From an uncultured Oscillibacter sp. (GTDB lineage: Bacteria > Bacillota > Clostridia > Oscillospirales > Oscillospiraceae): 38,320 nucleotides of DNA. Position numbers and translations under genes: made by a program. The stretch is taken from assembly GCA_910587875.1 (NCBI GenBank), contig CAJUOD010000012.1, positions 1 to 38,320 of the forward strand. Direction: 5' to 3'. Shown here piece after piece: positions 15,600 to 24,101 of this stretch (positions are counted from its first letter, which is position 1; every line of letters begins with the position of its first letter). The notes beneath the pieces were generated by a model. The model did no database searches and had not been told where the DNA came from. It saw nothing but the letters and a program-made list of their open reading frames with translations.

Positions 15600-16918
15600 A
15601 CCCGCTCTCCGGTGAGCTCGCCGTCCATGGTCCCGGTGAGACGGACGGTGACGAAATCCCCCGGCTCCGGTTCCTCCTCCGCGGAGAACCAAATCCGGCC
15701 GTCAATCTCCGGGGACTCGGCGTAGCTCCGGCCATAAAACATCTGGGCCTGGCCGTCAAAGCCCTCGCAGAGGACCTCCCGCTCCGTCCCCAGAACGGAC
15801 TCATTGTATTCGTCGATGATATCGGACTGCACGTCCACGGCGATTTCCGCCCGGCGGGCGGCCTCCTCCGCGTCCACGTGGTCCATCTGGGCGGCCCGGG
15901 TCCCGTCCTCCGGGGAGAAGGGGAACACCCCCGCCCGCTCGATCTTCTGCTCCCGCAAAAAGGCGCACAGCTCCTCGAACTCCGCCTCCCCCTCGCCGGG
16001 GAGCCCGGCGATGAGGCTGGTCCGCAGCACCAGGCCGGGAATGCGCTCCCGCAGCGTCTTGAACAGCGCCCGGATGGACGCCTTGGTGTCCCGGCGATTC
16101 ATGGCCTTCAAAATGCCGTCATTGCAGTGCTGGATGGGGATGTCCAGGTAGGGCAGAATCTTCGGCTCCGCCGCGATGGTGTCGATGAGCTCCTCCGTAA
16201 TCTCGTCGGGGTAGAGGTAGTGGAGGCGGATCCAGTGGAAATCCAGCTTACAGAGCTCCCGGAGCAGGGCGGCCAGCTGGTGCTCCCCGTTCAGGTCCGT
16301 GCCGTAGCGGGTGATGTCCTGGGCGATGACCAGCAGCTCCTTGACCCCGGCGGAGGCCAGCTCCGCCGCCTCGTCCAGGAGCTCCCCCATGGGGCGGCTC
16401 CGGTACTTCCCCCGGAGGGAGGGAATGACGCAGTAAGCGCAGTGGTTGTCGCAGCCCTCGGCAATGCGCAGGTAAGCGTACCACGGCGGGGTGGAGAGGA
16501 TGCGGGGTCCGTTCTGGGGGGCCGTATGGATGTTCCCCAGATGGCAGGGCCGGAGGCCGGACTCCATAACTTCGGAAATGGCCTGTACGATGTCGCCGTA
16601 GCTCCCGGTGCCCAGGATCCCGTCGATCTCCGGCAGCTCCTCCAGCACGTCTTCCTTGTAGCGCTGGGCCATGCAGCCGGTGACCAGGAGCTTTTTCAGC
16701 GCCCCGGCCCGCTTCAGCTCCGCCAGCTCCAGGATGTGGCAGATGGCCTCCTCGCAGGCGGAGGCCAGGAAGCCGCAGGTGTTGACCACCGCGACGTCCG
16801 CCCCGGCGGGGGATGCGGTCAGCTCATGGCCGGCGGCCTGGGTTAGGGACATCATCTGCTCGCAGTTGACTTGGTTTTTGGCGCAGCCCAAAGAGAGGAA
16901 ATATACCTTATAGGGCAT
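15596..16918 (-). CDS. rimO: ribosomal protein uS12 methylthiotransferase RimO
   Basis: A 440-aa radical-SAM enzyme that methylthiolates the conserved Asp of ribosomal protein S12. The first cluster uses C12, C48 and C82; the radical-SAM motif is C156-x3-C160-x2-C163 (EGCDNHCAYC). The last 60 residues form a TRAM domain (EREVLCEG to GDFVTVRL). The ATG at 16918 follows AAGGGGG; an upstream in-frame start at 16966 lies in the repeat and is unlikely. Its TGA overlaps the next gene. Confidence 0.96.
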   Translation of the reverse strand: MPYKVYFLSLGCAKNQVNCEQMMSLTQAAGHELTASPAGADVAVVNTCGFLASACEEAICHILELAELKRAGALKKLLVTGCMAQRYKEDVLEELPEIDGILGTGSYGDIVQAISEVMESGLRPCHLGNIHTAPQNGPRILSTPPWYAYLRIAEGCDNHCAYCVIPSLRGKYRSRPMGELLDEAAELASAGVKELLVIAQDITRYGTDLNGEHQLAALLRELCKLDFHWIRLHYLYPDEITEELIDTIAAEPKILPYLDIPIQHCNDGILKAMNRRDTKASIRALFKTLRERIPGLVLRTSLIAGLPGEGEAEFEELCAFLREQKIERAGVFPFSPEDGTRAAQMDHVDAEEAARRAEIAVDVQSDIIDEYNESVLGTEREVLCEGFDGQAQMFYGRSYAESPEIDGRIWFSAEEEPEPGDFVTVRLTGTMDGELTGERV

Positions 16919-16941
16919 GATGTGCCCCCTTTCTTGTAGTC

Positions 16942-17185
16942 GCCCGTTCGGGCGGGGGATTGGCAATCAGCGATGGCTGGTGCAATGCACCCCCCATTCT
17001 CTCTTTTGCGAAAAGAGAGAATGCGCCGTGCACGGTGGAAGAGAGAAAACGGGGGCGCGGCACGGTACAGACTGCTTGGTACGCATGTCCCTACCCGCGG
17101 CGTAGTGCAAGCGGGGGCTTTGGAGGTTGATGCAAGGACTGTTCGGCCCTCCTCGCTGCCGCTAACCTGGCGGTGAGCTGTGGCC
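16942..17185 (+). repeat. long repeat, copy 1 (left arm of inverted pair)
   Basis: A non-coding segment of about 245 bp that matches the reverse complement of 17774-18027. The part 16967-17060 (94 bp) is nearly identical, with one mismatch seen; the rest has drifted. It contains a perfect 12-3-12 palindrome (16996-17022). Short open frames in it are not believable genes. It lies just upstream of rimO. Confidence 0.8.
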
Positions 17186-17210
17186 TGACCCCCTGTTGGC
17201 CCTCGTCGGG

Positions 17211-17450
17211 TCACTCCTCCGGCCCCCGCCAGGTGGGGTCGTCGGTGATGCCGACCAAATAGTCGGTGGAGACATGGAAATGCTCCGCCAGAATCACCAG
17301 CTTGTCAATGGTGGTACTCCGCCCACCACTTTCCAGCATGCTGATGGATTTATGCGTAAGCCCTAAAATCTCCCCCAGTTGCTGCTGGGTAAGTCCCTCC
17401 GCTTTCCGCAGTTGGTGAACCCTGTCTTTCAATAAAATAACTGTTTTCAT
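17211..17450 (-). CDS. XRE-family HTH regulator, 79 aa
   Basis: A single-domain HTH protein: KDRVHQLRKAEGLTQQQLG, then HKSISMLESGGRSTTIDKLV and VSTDYLVGITDDPTW. The ATG at 17450 begins MKTVILLKDRV; longer in-frame starts would run through the operator. It is divergent from the 81-aa gene at 17528, and the gap holds a 36-bp near-perfect palindrome. The pair is enclosed by two long inverted repeats and has lower GC than its neighbours, which suggests acquisition. Confidence 0.87.
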   Translation of the reverse strand: MKTVILLKDRVHQLRKAEGLTQQQLGEILGLTHKSISMLESGGRSTTIDKLVILAEHFHVSTDYLVGITDDPTWRGPEE

Positions 17451-17461
17451 AAAATTACCCC

Positions 17462-17490
17462 TTGACATGTTCCTATAAGTGGAGTATACT
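17462..17490 (+). promoter_or_regulatory. promoter of the 81-aa cassette gene
   Basis: TTGACA (17462-17467), 17-nt spacer, TATACT (17485-17490), a near-consensus sigma-A promoter. Confidence 0.88.
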
Positions 17491-17504
17491 CTACTTATAG
17501 GAAC
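17469..17504. promoter_or_regulatory. 36-bp near-perfect palindromic operator
   Basis: Arms 17469-17486 and 17487-17504 pair with one mismatch in 18. It covers the spacer, the -10 box and the likely start of transcription, so a bound XRE dimer or tetramer would block the promoter. Confidence 0.8.
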
Positions 17505-17527
17505 GTTTTCAATAGGAGGATACAACA

Positions 17528-17773
17528 ATGCCCGATATTTTAAGTGCTATATATCATGATGATCCGCTTTCTTTCCAGTCGCTTTGCTGTTTGGATGACC
17601 CCAGCACTTTGGAGGAACGGCAGGTTGTCACTCAACTCCGCGCAGTAGACGAGGAAATTGCGGAAAAGCTAAAGCCCAGCATCCGCATTCTCGCGGACAC
17701 CCAAGCGGAGCAGGCTTTCTATTCCGGCGTCCGCTTTGGGGCGCAGCTGATGGCGGAGCTTATGGAACAGTAG
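17528..17773 (+). CDS. small hypothetical protein, XRE cassette partner (81 aa)
   Basis: An 81-aa acidic helical protein. IYHDDPLSF near the start and EQAFYSGVRFGAQLMAELMEQ at the end resemble DUF6809-type proteins (recollection, not searched). The C-terminal motif matches that of the 71-aa gene at 929. The ATG has ATAGGAGGA 7 nt upstream. It is under a near-consensus promoter with a long operator, so it is probably silent until the XRE repressor is relieved. No membrane segment. Function unknown. Confidence 0.75.
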   Translation: MPDILSAIYHDDPLSFQSLCCLDDPSTLEERQVVTQLRAVDEEIAEKLKPSIRILADTQAEQAFYSGVRFGAQLMAELMEQ

Positions 17774-18027
17774 CGTCAGGAGGCCGCCCCAACCGCCAGA
17801 TTAGCGGCAGCGAGGACGGGAGATCGGGCCTTGCGTCGACCGCCAAAACCCCCGCTCGCACTACGCCGCGGGCAGAAGACATTCGTGAAACGGTCGGCAC
17901 TGCTTCCGCGCCCCCGTTTTCTCTCTTCCACCGTGCACGGCGCATTCTCTCTTTTCGCAAAAGAGAGAATGGGGGGTGCATTGGACCAGCCATCGCTGAC
18001 CCCCAATCCGCCCCGCCCGAAGGGCCG
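17774..18027 (-). repeat. long repeat, copy 2 (right arm of inverted pair)
   Basis: Reverse-complement copy of 16942-17185. The best conserved part is 17906-17999, with the 27-bp palindrome at 17944-17970. It fills the gap between the 81-aa gene and the end of recX. Confidence 0.8.
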
Positions 18028-18048
18028 GAAGCAAGGAGCCAAGAGGAT

Positions 18049-18672
18049 TCAATCCTCTTGCCCTATTTCCTCCCCCATTCGCCGCCAGGCGCTTTTTACC
18101 TCCCCCCAGGGGAACCCCCTGCGGAGCAAGGCGTTGGTCAAACGCCTTTTTTCCTTCTCATCGGGGACCCGCCCCCGGAGCTTGCTCCGAAGAAACGCCT
18201 CCACCTGCCCGCCATCGGCGGGAAGCTCCTCCAGGGCCTCCTCCCAGAGCTCCCGGGGGACGCCTTTCTCATAGAGCTTCTCCCGCACCCGGGCGGGGCC
18301 GTAGCCCATACCGCCGTAGTGCCGGACCAGGGCGGCGGCGTATTCTGCGTCGTTCAGGGCTCCAATGGCCTCCAGCCACTGGGCGGCGTAACGGGCGTCG
18401 GCCTCGCTGGCCCCCTTCTCTTGGAGCTTCCGCTCCAGATCCCGGCGGCTCATGGCCCGCTTGCCGATGAGATCCGCCGCCGCGGCCCGGGTGTTGGAGA
18501 CCCCGGCGGCCTCCTTCAGCCGCCCCAGGGCCGCCTCGTCCAGCTCATCCCCGGAGCGGAGGCCGAAGTCCAGCAGCTCCTGTTCCGTGATTTTCAGGCA
18601 GGCCCCGTCCTCCAGGAAAACCAGGACCCGGCCCCTCTTGTGCTTGGACGCCTCGATCCGCTCAATCCGCAT
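18049..18672 (-). CDS. recX: regulatory protein RecX
   Basis: A 207-aa RecA modulator built of three-helix repeats. AADLIGKRAMSRRDLERKLQEKGAS, IGALNDAEYAAALVRHYGGMGYGPARVREKLYEKGV and the C-terminal FLRSKLRGR...LTNALLRRGFPWGEV are family features. It starts 2 nt after the recA stop, so both are on one transcript. It inhibits RecA filament growth in known cases. Confidence 0.94.
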   Translation of the reverse strand: MRIERIEASKHKRGRVLVFLEDGACLKITEQELLDFGLRSGDELDEAALGRLKEAAGVSNTRAAAADLIGKRAMSRRDLERKLQEKGASEADARYAAQWLEAIGALNDAEYAAALVRHYGGMGYGPARVREKLYEKGVPRELWEEALEELPADGGQVEAFLRSKLRGRVPDEKEKRRLTNALLRRGFPWGEVKSAWRRMGEEIGQED

Positions 18673-18674
18673 GG

Positions 18675-19784
18675 TCAGTCGGCGGAGTCGTCAAAGTCGT
18701 CGGCGCTGACGTCCACGGCCCGCCCCGCGGCCTTGGCGGCCACCCGGGCCTGGCTGCTCATGAGCTTGTCGAAGTTCTTGCGGATGTCCGCCTCCAGCTG
18801 GTCCCGGATCTCCGGGTTCTCCTGGAGGTACTTCTTCGCCGCCTCCCGGCCCTGGCCGATGCGGGTCTCGCCCATGGAGAACCAGGAGCCCGCCTTCTGG
18901 ACCAGGTCCAGCTTCACGCCCAGGTCGATGAGCTCGCTCTCCCGGACGATGCCCTCGCCGTACATGATGTCGAACTCCGCCTCCCGGAAGGGGGGCGCCA
19001 TTTTGTTCTTCACCACCTTGGCCCGGGTCCGGTTTCCGATGAGCTCGCTGCCGTTTTTGATGGCCTCGATGCGCCGCACGTCGATGCGGACGGAGGCGTA
19101 GAACTTCAGCGCCCGGCCGCCGGTGGTGACCTCCGGGTTGCCGTACATGACGCCCACCTTTTCCCGGAGCTGGTTGATGAAGATCACAATGGTGTTGGTC
19201 TTTCCGATGGCGCCCGTCAGCTTCCGCAGGGCCTGGCTCATGAGCCGGGCGTGGAGGCCCACGTAGCTGTCGCCCATCTCGCCCTCGATCTCCGCCCTGG
19301 GCACCAGGGCGGCGACGGAGTCCACCACAATCACGTCAATGGCCCCGGAGCGGACCAGGGCCTCGGTGATCTCCAGGGCCTGCTCGCCGGTGTCCGGCTG
19401 GGAGATCAGCATGTCCTCCACCTTGACTCCCAAGGCGTGGGCATAGGTGGGATCCAGAGCGTGCTCCGCGTCCACGAAGGCCACCTCGCCCCCCTGCTTC
19501 TGGGCCTCGGCCACCACGTGGAGGGCCAGGGTGGTCTTGCCGGAGGACTCCGGCCCGTAGATCTCAATGATGCGCCCCTTGGGGAGCCCGCCGATGCCCA
19601 GGGCCACGTCCAGCGCCAGGGAGCCCGTGGGAATGACCTCCACGTTCAGGGCCGTCCGGTCCCCCAGGCGCATGATGGAGCCCTTGCCGTACATTTTCTC
19701 GATCTGGCTCATGGCGCTGTCGATGGCCTTTTTCTTGTCCGACGCCGGGGCCGCAGTGGGCAGGGGCGCTTTATCCTTTGCCAT
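18675..19784 (-). CDS. recA: recombinase RecA
   Basis: A 369-aa strand-exchange protein. Walker A GPESSGKT (77-84), the MAW region, the L1/L2 region (VIFINQLREKVGVMYGNPEVTTGGRALKFYASVR) and an acidic tail ending DDFDDSAD are present. No intein. The ATG has GGGAGGAA upstream. A typical CGAAC-N4-GTTCG LexA box was not seen in the 57-nt gap to the PspC gene, so SOS control, if any, would act further upstream. Confidence 0.98.
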   Translation of the reverse strand: MAKDKAPLPTAAPASDKKKAIDSAMSQIEKMYGKGSIMRLGDRTALNVEVIPTGSLALDVALGIGGLPKGRIIEIYGPESSGKTTLALHVVAEAQKQGGEVAFVDAEHALDPTYAHALGVKVEDMLISQPDTGEQALEITEALVRSGAIDVIVVDSVAALVPRAEIEGEMGDSYVGLHARLMSQALRKLTGAIGKTNTIVIFINQLREKVGVMYGNPEVTTGGRALKFYASVRIDVRRIEAIKNGSELIGNRTRAKVVKNKMAPPFREAEFDIMYGEGIVRESELIDLGVKLDLVQKAGSWFSMGETRIGQGREAAKKYLQENPEIRDQLEADIRKNFDKLMSSQARVAAKAAGRAVDVSADDFDDSAD

Positions 19785-19841
19785 GCTGATTTCCTCCCGA
19801 ATAGTTATATAAATAGTTTATAAAATACTTTTCTAGCAAGA

Positions 19842-20042
19842 TTACAGGTCAAATTCCTCCGGCTCCCGGGGGAAGATGGCGGCGCAGAGGATGTAGGCGA
19901 CGATGCCGCTGCCGCCCATGGCGGTGAAGACGATCCAGGCCAGCCGCACCAGGGTGGGGTCCAGGCCGAAGTACTGGGCGATGCCGCCGCAGACGCCATC
20001 CACCATTTTGCCGGTCCCGATTTTATACAGTCTCTTTTCCAT
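19842..20042 (-). CDS. PspC domain protein (66 aa)
   Basis: A small membrane protein, PspC domain: KRLYKIGTGKMVDGVCGGIAQYFGLD and VRLAWIVFTAMGGSGIVAYILCAAIFP, the second being the membrane segment. Such proteins are often linked to envelope stress, but small single-domain forms in Firmicutes have no fixed role. AAGGAGGAG precedes the ATG. It lies 11 nt after prmC and 57 nt before recA, probably in the same operon. Confidence 0.9.
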   Translation of the reverse strand: MEKRLYKIGTGKMVDGVCGGIAQYFGLDPTLVRLAWIVFTAMGGSGIVAYILCAAIFPREPEEFDL

Positions 20043-20053
20043 GACGCTCCTCC

Positions 20054-20920
20054 TTAAATCTCCTGGCAGAGGGTGCCCAGCACCACTCTGGGAATCTTGT
20101 GATGGTCCTTGACAATCTGTAAATCCCCGAAGCCCTGGCTTCGCATCAGCCGGAGCACCGCGTCCGCCTGGCCGACGCCGACCTCAAAGTACATCCGCCC
20201 GCCGGGGGCCAGGGCCTCCCTCCACTGCTCCGCGATGGAGCGGTAGAAGTCCATGCCGTCCTCTCCGCCGTCCAGGGCCATGTGGGGCTCATAGTCCCGG
20301 ACGGAGGGCTCCAGCCCGGCGATGTCCCCGGAGGGGATGTAGGGCGGGTTGCTGACGATGCACTGGAACTCCCCCAGGGACCGGGCGGGCTTCTTCCGGG
20401 CGTCCATCTGGATGGGCATGACCCGGGCCGAGAGGCTGTTCCGCCGGATGTTCTGGCGGCAGATCTTCAGGGCGCTGTCGTCAATCTCCCCCAGCACCAC
20501 CCGGACCTGGGGGCACTGGGAGGCGACGGCCAGCCCCACGCAGCCGCTGCCCGCGCAGAGGTCCAGCACCCGGCAGTCCCCCAGGGTCTGTATGTAGGCG
20601 ATGGCCTGCTCGGCCAGCACCTCGGTATCCGCCCGGGGGATCAGCACGTTCTGGGAGATGTCCAGGGGGAGGCCGTAGAACTCCCACTCGCCGATGAGGT
20701 AGGCCACGGGCTCCCCGGCCATGCGGCGCTCCACCAGCCGCCGGACCTGGGCCTCCCGCTCCGGGGAGGCGTACAGGCGGCTGTCCCGGGCCAGCTCCTC
20801 CCGGCTCTTGCCGGTGCCGAAGCACACCAGCTCCCGGGCCTCCAGGGTGGCGGCTTCCACGCCGCTCTCCCGGAGCCGCTGCCGGACGTCCAGATACAGG
20901 TCGTTATAGGTTATGGCCAT
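20054..20920 (-). CDS. prmC: peptide chain release factor N5-glutamine methyltransferase
   Basis: A 288-aa enzyme that methylates the GGQ glutamine of release factors. N-terminal helical domain, SAM motif LDLCAGSGC (119-127) and the catalytic NPPY (191-194, NPPYIPSGDI) are clear. GAGGTGAT stands before the ATG. It leads the row prmC-PspC-recA-recX. prfA, its usual neighbour, is not in the window. Confidence 0.95.
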   Translation of the reverse strand: MAITYNDLYLDVRQRLRESGVEAATLEARELVCFGTGKSREELARDSRLYASPEREAQVRRLVERRMAGEPVAYLIGEWEFYGLPLDISQNVLIPRADTEVLAEQAIAYIQTLGDCRVLDLCAGSGCVGLAVASQCPQVRVVLGEIDDSALKICRQNIRRNSLSARVMPIQMDARKKPARSLGEFQCIVSNPPYIPSGDIAGLEPSVRDYEPHMALDGGEDGMDFYRSIAEQWREALAPGGRMYFEVGVGQADAVLRLMRSQGFGDLQIVKDHHKIPRVVLGTLCQEI

Positions 20921-20987
20921 GGTGTATCACCTCGTCTGTTGTTGGAAGGCTGGCGGGGGACCGCCGCGGCGCCGGAAACCGGCCCGG

Positions 20988-21584
20988 TTACGGGCGAAAA
21001 ATCATGGAGCAGCTGATGAGGCCGGAGCCGGGGACCTCCGCCTGACCCGCCTGCACGAAGCCGCACGCCTCATAAAAGGGCAGGTTTTTGGCGGACTGCG
21101 TTTCCAGATAGCAGGGCTGCCCGGAAGCTCTTACCAGGTCCAGTCCGCAGCGCAGCAGGGCGGAGCCAAGGCCCTTGCCCTGTGCCTCTGGAGAGACGCA
21201 GATGGGGGAGACGTGCCAAAAGGGCTGCTGTATATAACGCTCGCACTGGGAATCGGCAAAGGAGTTAAACCGCATGATACGGTCCCTCTGGACGGAAGTG
21301 CAGTTCAGCATGGCGGATAGTCCGCCGTAAAGAAGCAGGTGCTTCGGCGACATGACCTGGTTGGGCTTGATTAAAATCAGAACACCTTCACAGCCATCAG
21401 TAACCCAAACGGTTCCCGCCTTCAGACCGTATTTCAGCCGGAAGCGCATAAACGCCCGCAGGAACCTTGCCCGGGCGCCGGGGTCCTCTATAAAGTAGGC
21501 GTACAGGCCGTCGTTCTGAAACGCAGCGCACAATGTGGAGAGAACCTGCTCGGTGTCCCGCTTTTGAAATTCCCTCAGATTCAT
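20988..21584 (-). CDS. GNAT-family N-acetyltransferase (198 aa)
   Basis: A GNAT protein: HVSPICVSPEAQGKGLGSALLRCGLDL is the acetyl-CoA motif (QGKGLG), and CYLETQSAKNLPFYEACGFV is the C-terminal motif. The substrate is unknown. The ATG at 21584 follows AAAGGAG. Its central part has visibly lower GC than its neighbours, which may mean transfer. It sits between prmC and the DUF1385 gene in the same direction; gaps are 67 and 11 nt. Confidence 0.88.
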   Translation of the reverse strand: MNLREFQKRDTEQVLSTLCAAFQNDGLYAYFIEDPGARARFLRAFMRFRLKYGLKAGTVWVTDGCEGVLILIKPNQVMSPKHLLLYGGLSAMLNCTSVQRDRIMRFNSFADSQCERYIQQPFWHVSPICVSPEAQGKGLGSALLRCGLDLVRASGQPCYLETQSAKNLPFYEACGFVQAGQAEVPGSGLISCSMIFRP

Positions 21585-21595
21585 CACAGGCTCCT

Positions 21596-22570
21596 TTACC
21601 ACTCGTCTTTGCCCTTCTCGCTGGGCAGCACCAGCTCCAAGGACCGGATGGCGCACTCAATCATGCCGTCGTCCGGCTCGTTGGTGGTGAAGTTCTGCAT
21701 CCAGAGGCCCGGGGCCGTCAGGATCTTCGCCACGCGGCTCTCCTGGACGTGCCGCCCCACCCAGCGGTTGAACTCGTAGGTCACCCCCACCACCAGGGGC
21801 AGGAGCAGCAAGTGGACCGCCGTCCGGAGCCAGGCGTTGGTGATGGGCCAGATGCCGAAGAAGATGCTGGAGAAGATGATGGACACGCAGATGACCACGA
21901 ACAGGAAGCTGGTGCCGCACCGGGGATGGTGCCGGGGCTGGACCCGGACGTTCTCCACCGTCAGGGGCAGGCCCGCCTCATAGCAGAAGATGGTCTTGTG
22001 CTCCGCCCCGTGGTACTGGAAGACCCGGTAGATATCCTTCTGCCGGGAGCAGAGGATCAGGTAGGCCATGAAGATGACCACCTTCAAAAGCCCCTCCACC
22101 AGATTCCGCCCCCAGAAGGGGAAGCCGGGAAAGAAGTGCAGGATGCCCCCGGTGAGCAGCGTGGGCAGGACCATGAAGAGGAACACGGACATGCCCACCC
22201 CCAGCACCACCGCCAGGGCCACCACGGCGCTCTCCAGTTTCTTGCTGGAGAGGTGCTTTTCCAGCCACAGCTCGAATTTAGAGGGCTTGGACACCTCCTC
22301 CTCGGGGTAGAAGTCGGCGGAGTACATCAGGGCCTTGACGCCGTTGACCATGGAGTCCAGGAAATTTACCGTTCCCCGGATCAGGGGCACCCCCAGGATG
22401 GGGTAGCGGTCCTTGATGAAGCGCAGGGGCTCCACCTTCTCCACCAGATTGCCCTCCTGGTCCCGGACCACGATGGCCTGCTTCTCCGGGCCCCGCATGA
22501 GGATGCCCTCGATGAGCGCCTGTCCGCCGATGCTGGTGCGGAAGGCGCAGGATTTGTTTTCTTCTGCCAT
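21596..22570 (-). CDS. DUF1385 membrane protein (YqhQ family)
   Basis: A 324-aa protein of unknown function, common in Firmicutes and Thermotogae, and often next to prmC, as here. SIGGQALIEGILMRGP near the start, YHGAEHKTIFCYE in the middle and PRHHPRCGTSFLFVV are strong family motifs. About four or five membrane segments. AAAGGAAA precedes the ATG. The 72-nt gap from the histidine kinase end has no clear terminator. Confidence 0.92.
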   Translation of the reverse strand: MAEENKSCAFRTSIGGQALIEGILMRGPEKQAIVVRDQEGNLVEKVEPLRFIKDRYPILGVPLIRGTVNFLDSMVNGVKALMYSADFYPEEEVSKPSKFELWLEKHLSSKKLESAVVALAVVLGVGMSVFLFMVLPTLLTGGILHFFPGFPFWGRNLVEGLLKVVIFMAYLILCSRQKDIYRVFQYHGAEHKTIFCYEAGLPLTVENVRVQPRHHPRCGTSFLFVVICVSIIFSSIFFGIWPITNAWLRTAVHLLLLPLVVGVTYEFNRWVGRHVQESRVAKILTAPGLWMQNFTTNEPDDGMIECAIRSLELVLPSEKGKDEW

Positions 22571-22642
22571 GGAGTTTCCTTTCTATGCGTTGGTATAGTA
22601 TAACACAGGTCTGTCGGAAAAGCAAACGCTTGTTCTATAATC

Positions 22643-24097
22643 TTAAGCCCGGACGGGCAGCTTGATGGTCACCACCGCCCCGCCGCCGTCGGCGTTTCCG
22701 ATGGAGAAGGTCCCGCCGTGGAGGCCGATGATCTCGTCGCAGACCGCCAGGCCGATGCCGCTGCCCCGGGCCCGGGAGGTCCCCTTGTAGAACTTCTGCT
22801 TGACGAAGGGCAGCTCCTCCTCCGGGATGCCGGGGCCGTAGTCCCGGATGCGGACCACCTGGCAGCCGCTCTCCTGGTCCACGGAGGCCGTGATGCGCCG
22901 CCCCGCGCCGCCGTGCTTGGCGGCGTTGTCCAGCACGTTGCAGAAGACCTGCTTCAGCCGTTCCGAGTCCCCCCGGATCAGGGGCAGGTCCCCGTCGCCG
23001 GGGTGGTACTCCAGGGCGATGCCGTCCTGGCGGAAGAGCTCCTGATAGGTGAAGATGGCGTCCTCCAGCTCCGCCTGGAGGTCCACGTCCTCAATCTGGA
23101 GGGTGAAGCGTCCGTCCTCCATCTTGGAGAAGTCCAGCAGCTCCTCCACCATGGTGGAGAGGCGCCTGGACTCGTTGACAATGACCCGGATGCCCCGGCG
23201 GAGCTGCTCGGGGTCGTCGGTGAGGTCATCCTCCAGAATGGTCTCCCCCCAGCCGTTGATGGCGGTGAGGGGGGTCCGGAGCTCGTGGGAGACGGAGGAG
23301 ATGAACTCGCTTTTCATTTTCTCATTCTGGCTGATTTTCAGGGACATGTCGTTGATGTTGTCCACCAGCTCCCCCAGCTCGTCGGAGTACTTGTTCTCAA
23401 TCCGGGTGCCGTAGCTCCCGGCGGAGATGCGCTTAGCCGCCTCCGTCACCACCGCCACGGGCTCCACCACGTTGTTGATGAAGAGGAGGTTGGAGAACAC
23501 CACCAGCAGCATGCACACCAGGGCCACCAGGAAAATCGCCAGGACCACAATCATCACCTGCCGGTCCACGGACCGCAGGGAGGTCACCAGCCGCATGACG
23601 CCCACCACCCGGCCGTTGACGGTCAGGGGGCAGGACACCGCCAGGATCTCCTCCCCCGTCTCCAGGTCCCGGCCCTGATAGGGCGTGGGGGTCATCTTGT
23701 TCTCCTGGAGGACCTGGAGGATATCGTCGGTGCCCGGGTAGGTCCCCGCCGTCAGGCCGGAGGTGGACACCTGGATGCGCCCGCTGGAGCCGATGAACTG
23801 GAGCTCGATGCGGTTCTTGTCCTCGAAGCTCTCGGCGGACTGGACGGCCTTTTGATAGTAGCTGGAGAAGCCGTTGTCCATGAAATACTCGTTGAAGGAG
23901 TTTGCCAGGGCCTGGGCCCGGGTCTCCAGACCCTTCTGCATGGTGCCGTAGTAGTAGTTGGAGACACCCGCCGAAAACAGGGTCACCACCAGCACCAGCA
24001 GCGTCCCGATGGGCAGGATGGAGTTGAAGATCCACCGCTGCCGCAGGCCCCGCAGGCGGAGGGATTTCCACCGCTGTTCCTTTTCCATTGCCTCCAT
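22643..24097 (-). CDS. two-component sensor histidine kinase
   Basis: A 484-aa membrane kinase. TM1 about 23-48, an outer sensor domain about 50-175 (Cache/PAS-like in size), TM2 about 180-210, HAMP about 210-260, phospho-acceptor H271 in SSVSHELRTPLTAINGW, and the ATPase with VLDNAAKHG, DYGPGIPEEE and GSGIGLAV. All catalytic boxes are present. The start lies 4 nt after the regulator's stop. It should phosphorylate the OmpR-type regulator encoded just upstream. The signal is unknown. Confidence 0.95.
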   Translation of the reverse strand: MEAMEKEQRWKSLRLRGLRQRWIFNSILPIGTLLVLVVTLFSAGVSNYYYGTMQKGLETRAQALANSFNEYFMDNGFSSYYQKAVQSAESFEDKNRIELQFIGSSGRIQVSTSGLTAGTYPGTDDILQVLQENKMTPTPYQGRDLETGEEILAVSCPLTVNGRVVGVMRLVTSLRSVDRQVMIVVLAIFLVALVCMLLVVFSNLLFINNVVEPVAVVTEAAKRISAGSYGTRIENKYSDELGELVDNINDMSLKISQNEKMKSEFISSVSHELRTPLTAINGWGETILEDDLTDDPEQLRRGIRVIVNESRRLSTMVEELLDFSKMEDGRFTLQIEDVDLQAELEDAIFTYQELFRQDGIALEYHPGDGDLPLIRGDSERLKQVFCNVLDNAAKHGGAGRRITASVDQESGCQVVRIRDYGPGIPEEELPFVKQKFYKGTSRARGSGIGLAVCDEIIGLHGGTFSIGNADGGGAVVTIKLPVRA

Positions 24098-24101
24098 GCC
24101 G

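Noticed and set aside
16973..17176. Short Arg-rich frames inside the long repeats, also at 17760-18052
   Set aside because: They exist only because the repeat lacks stops in those frames; both strands have them, with no ribosome site, and they differ between copies.
19785..19841. LexA box before recA
   Set aside because: No CGAAC-N4-GTTCG or close variant was found in the gap.
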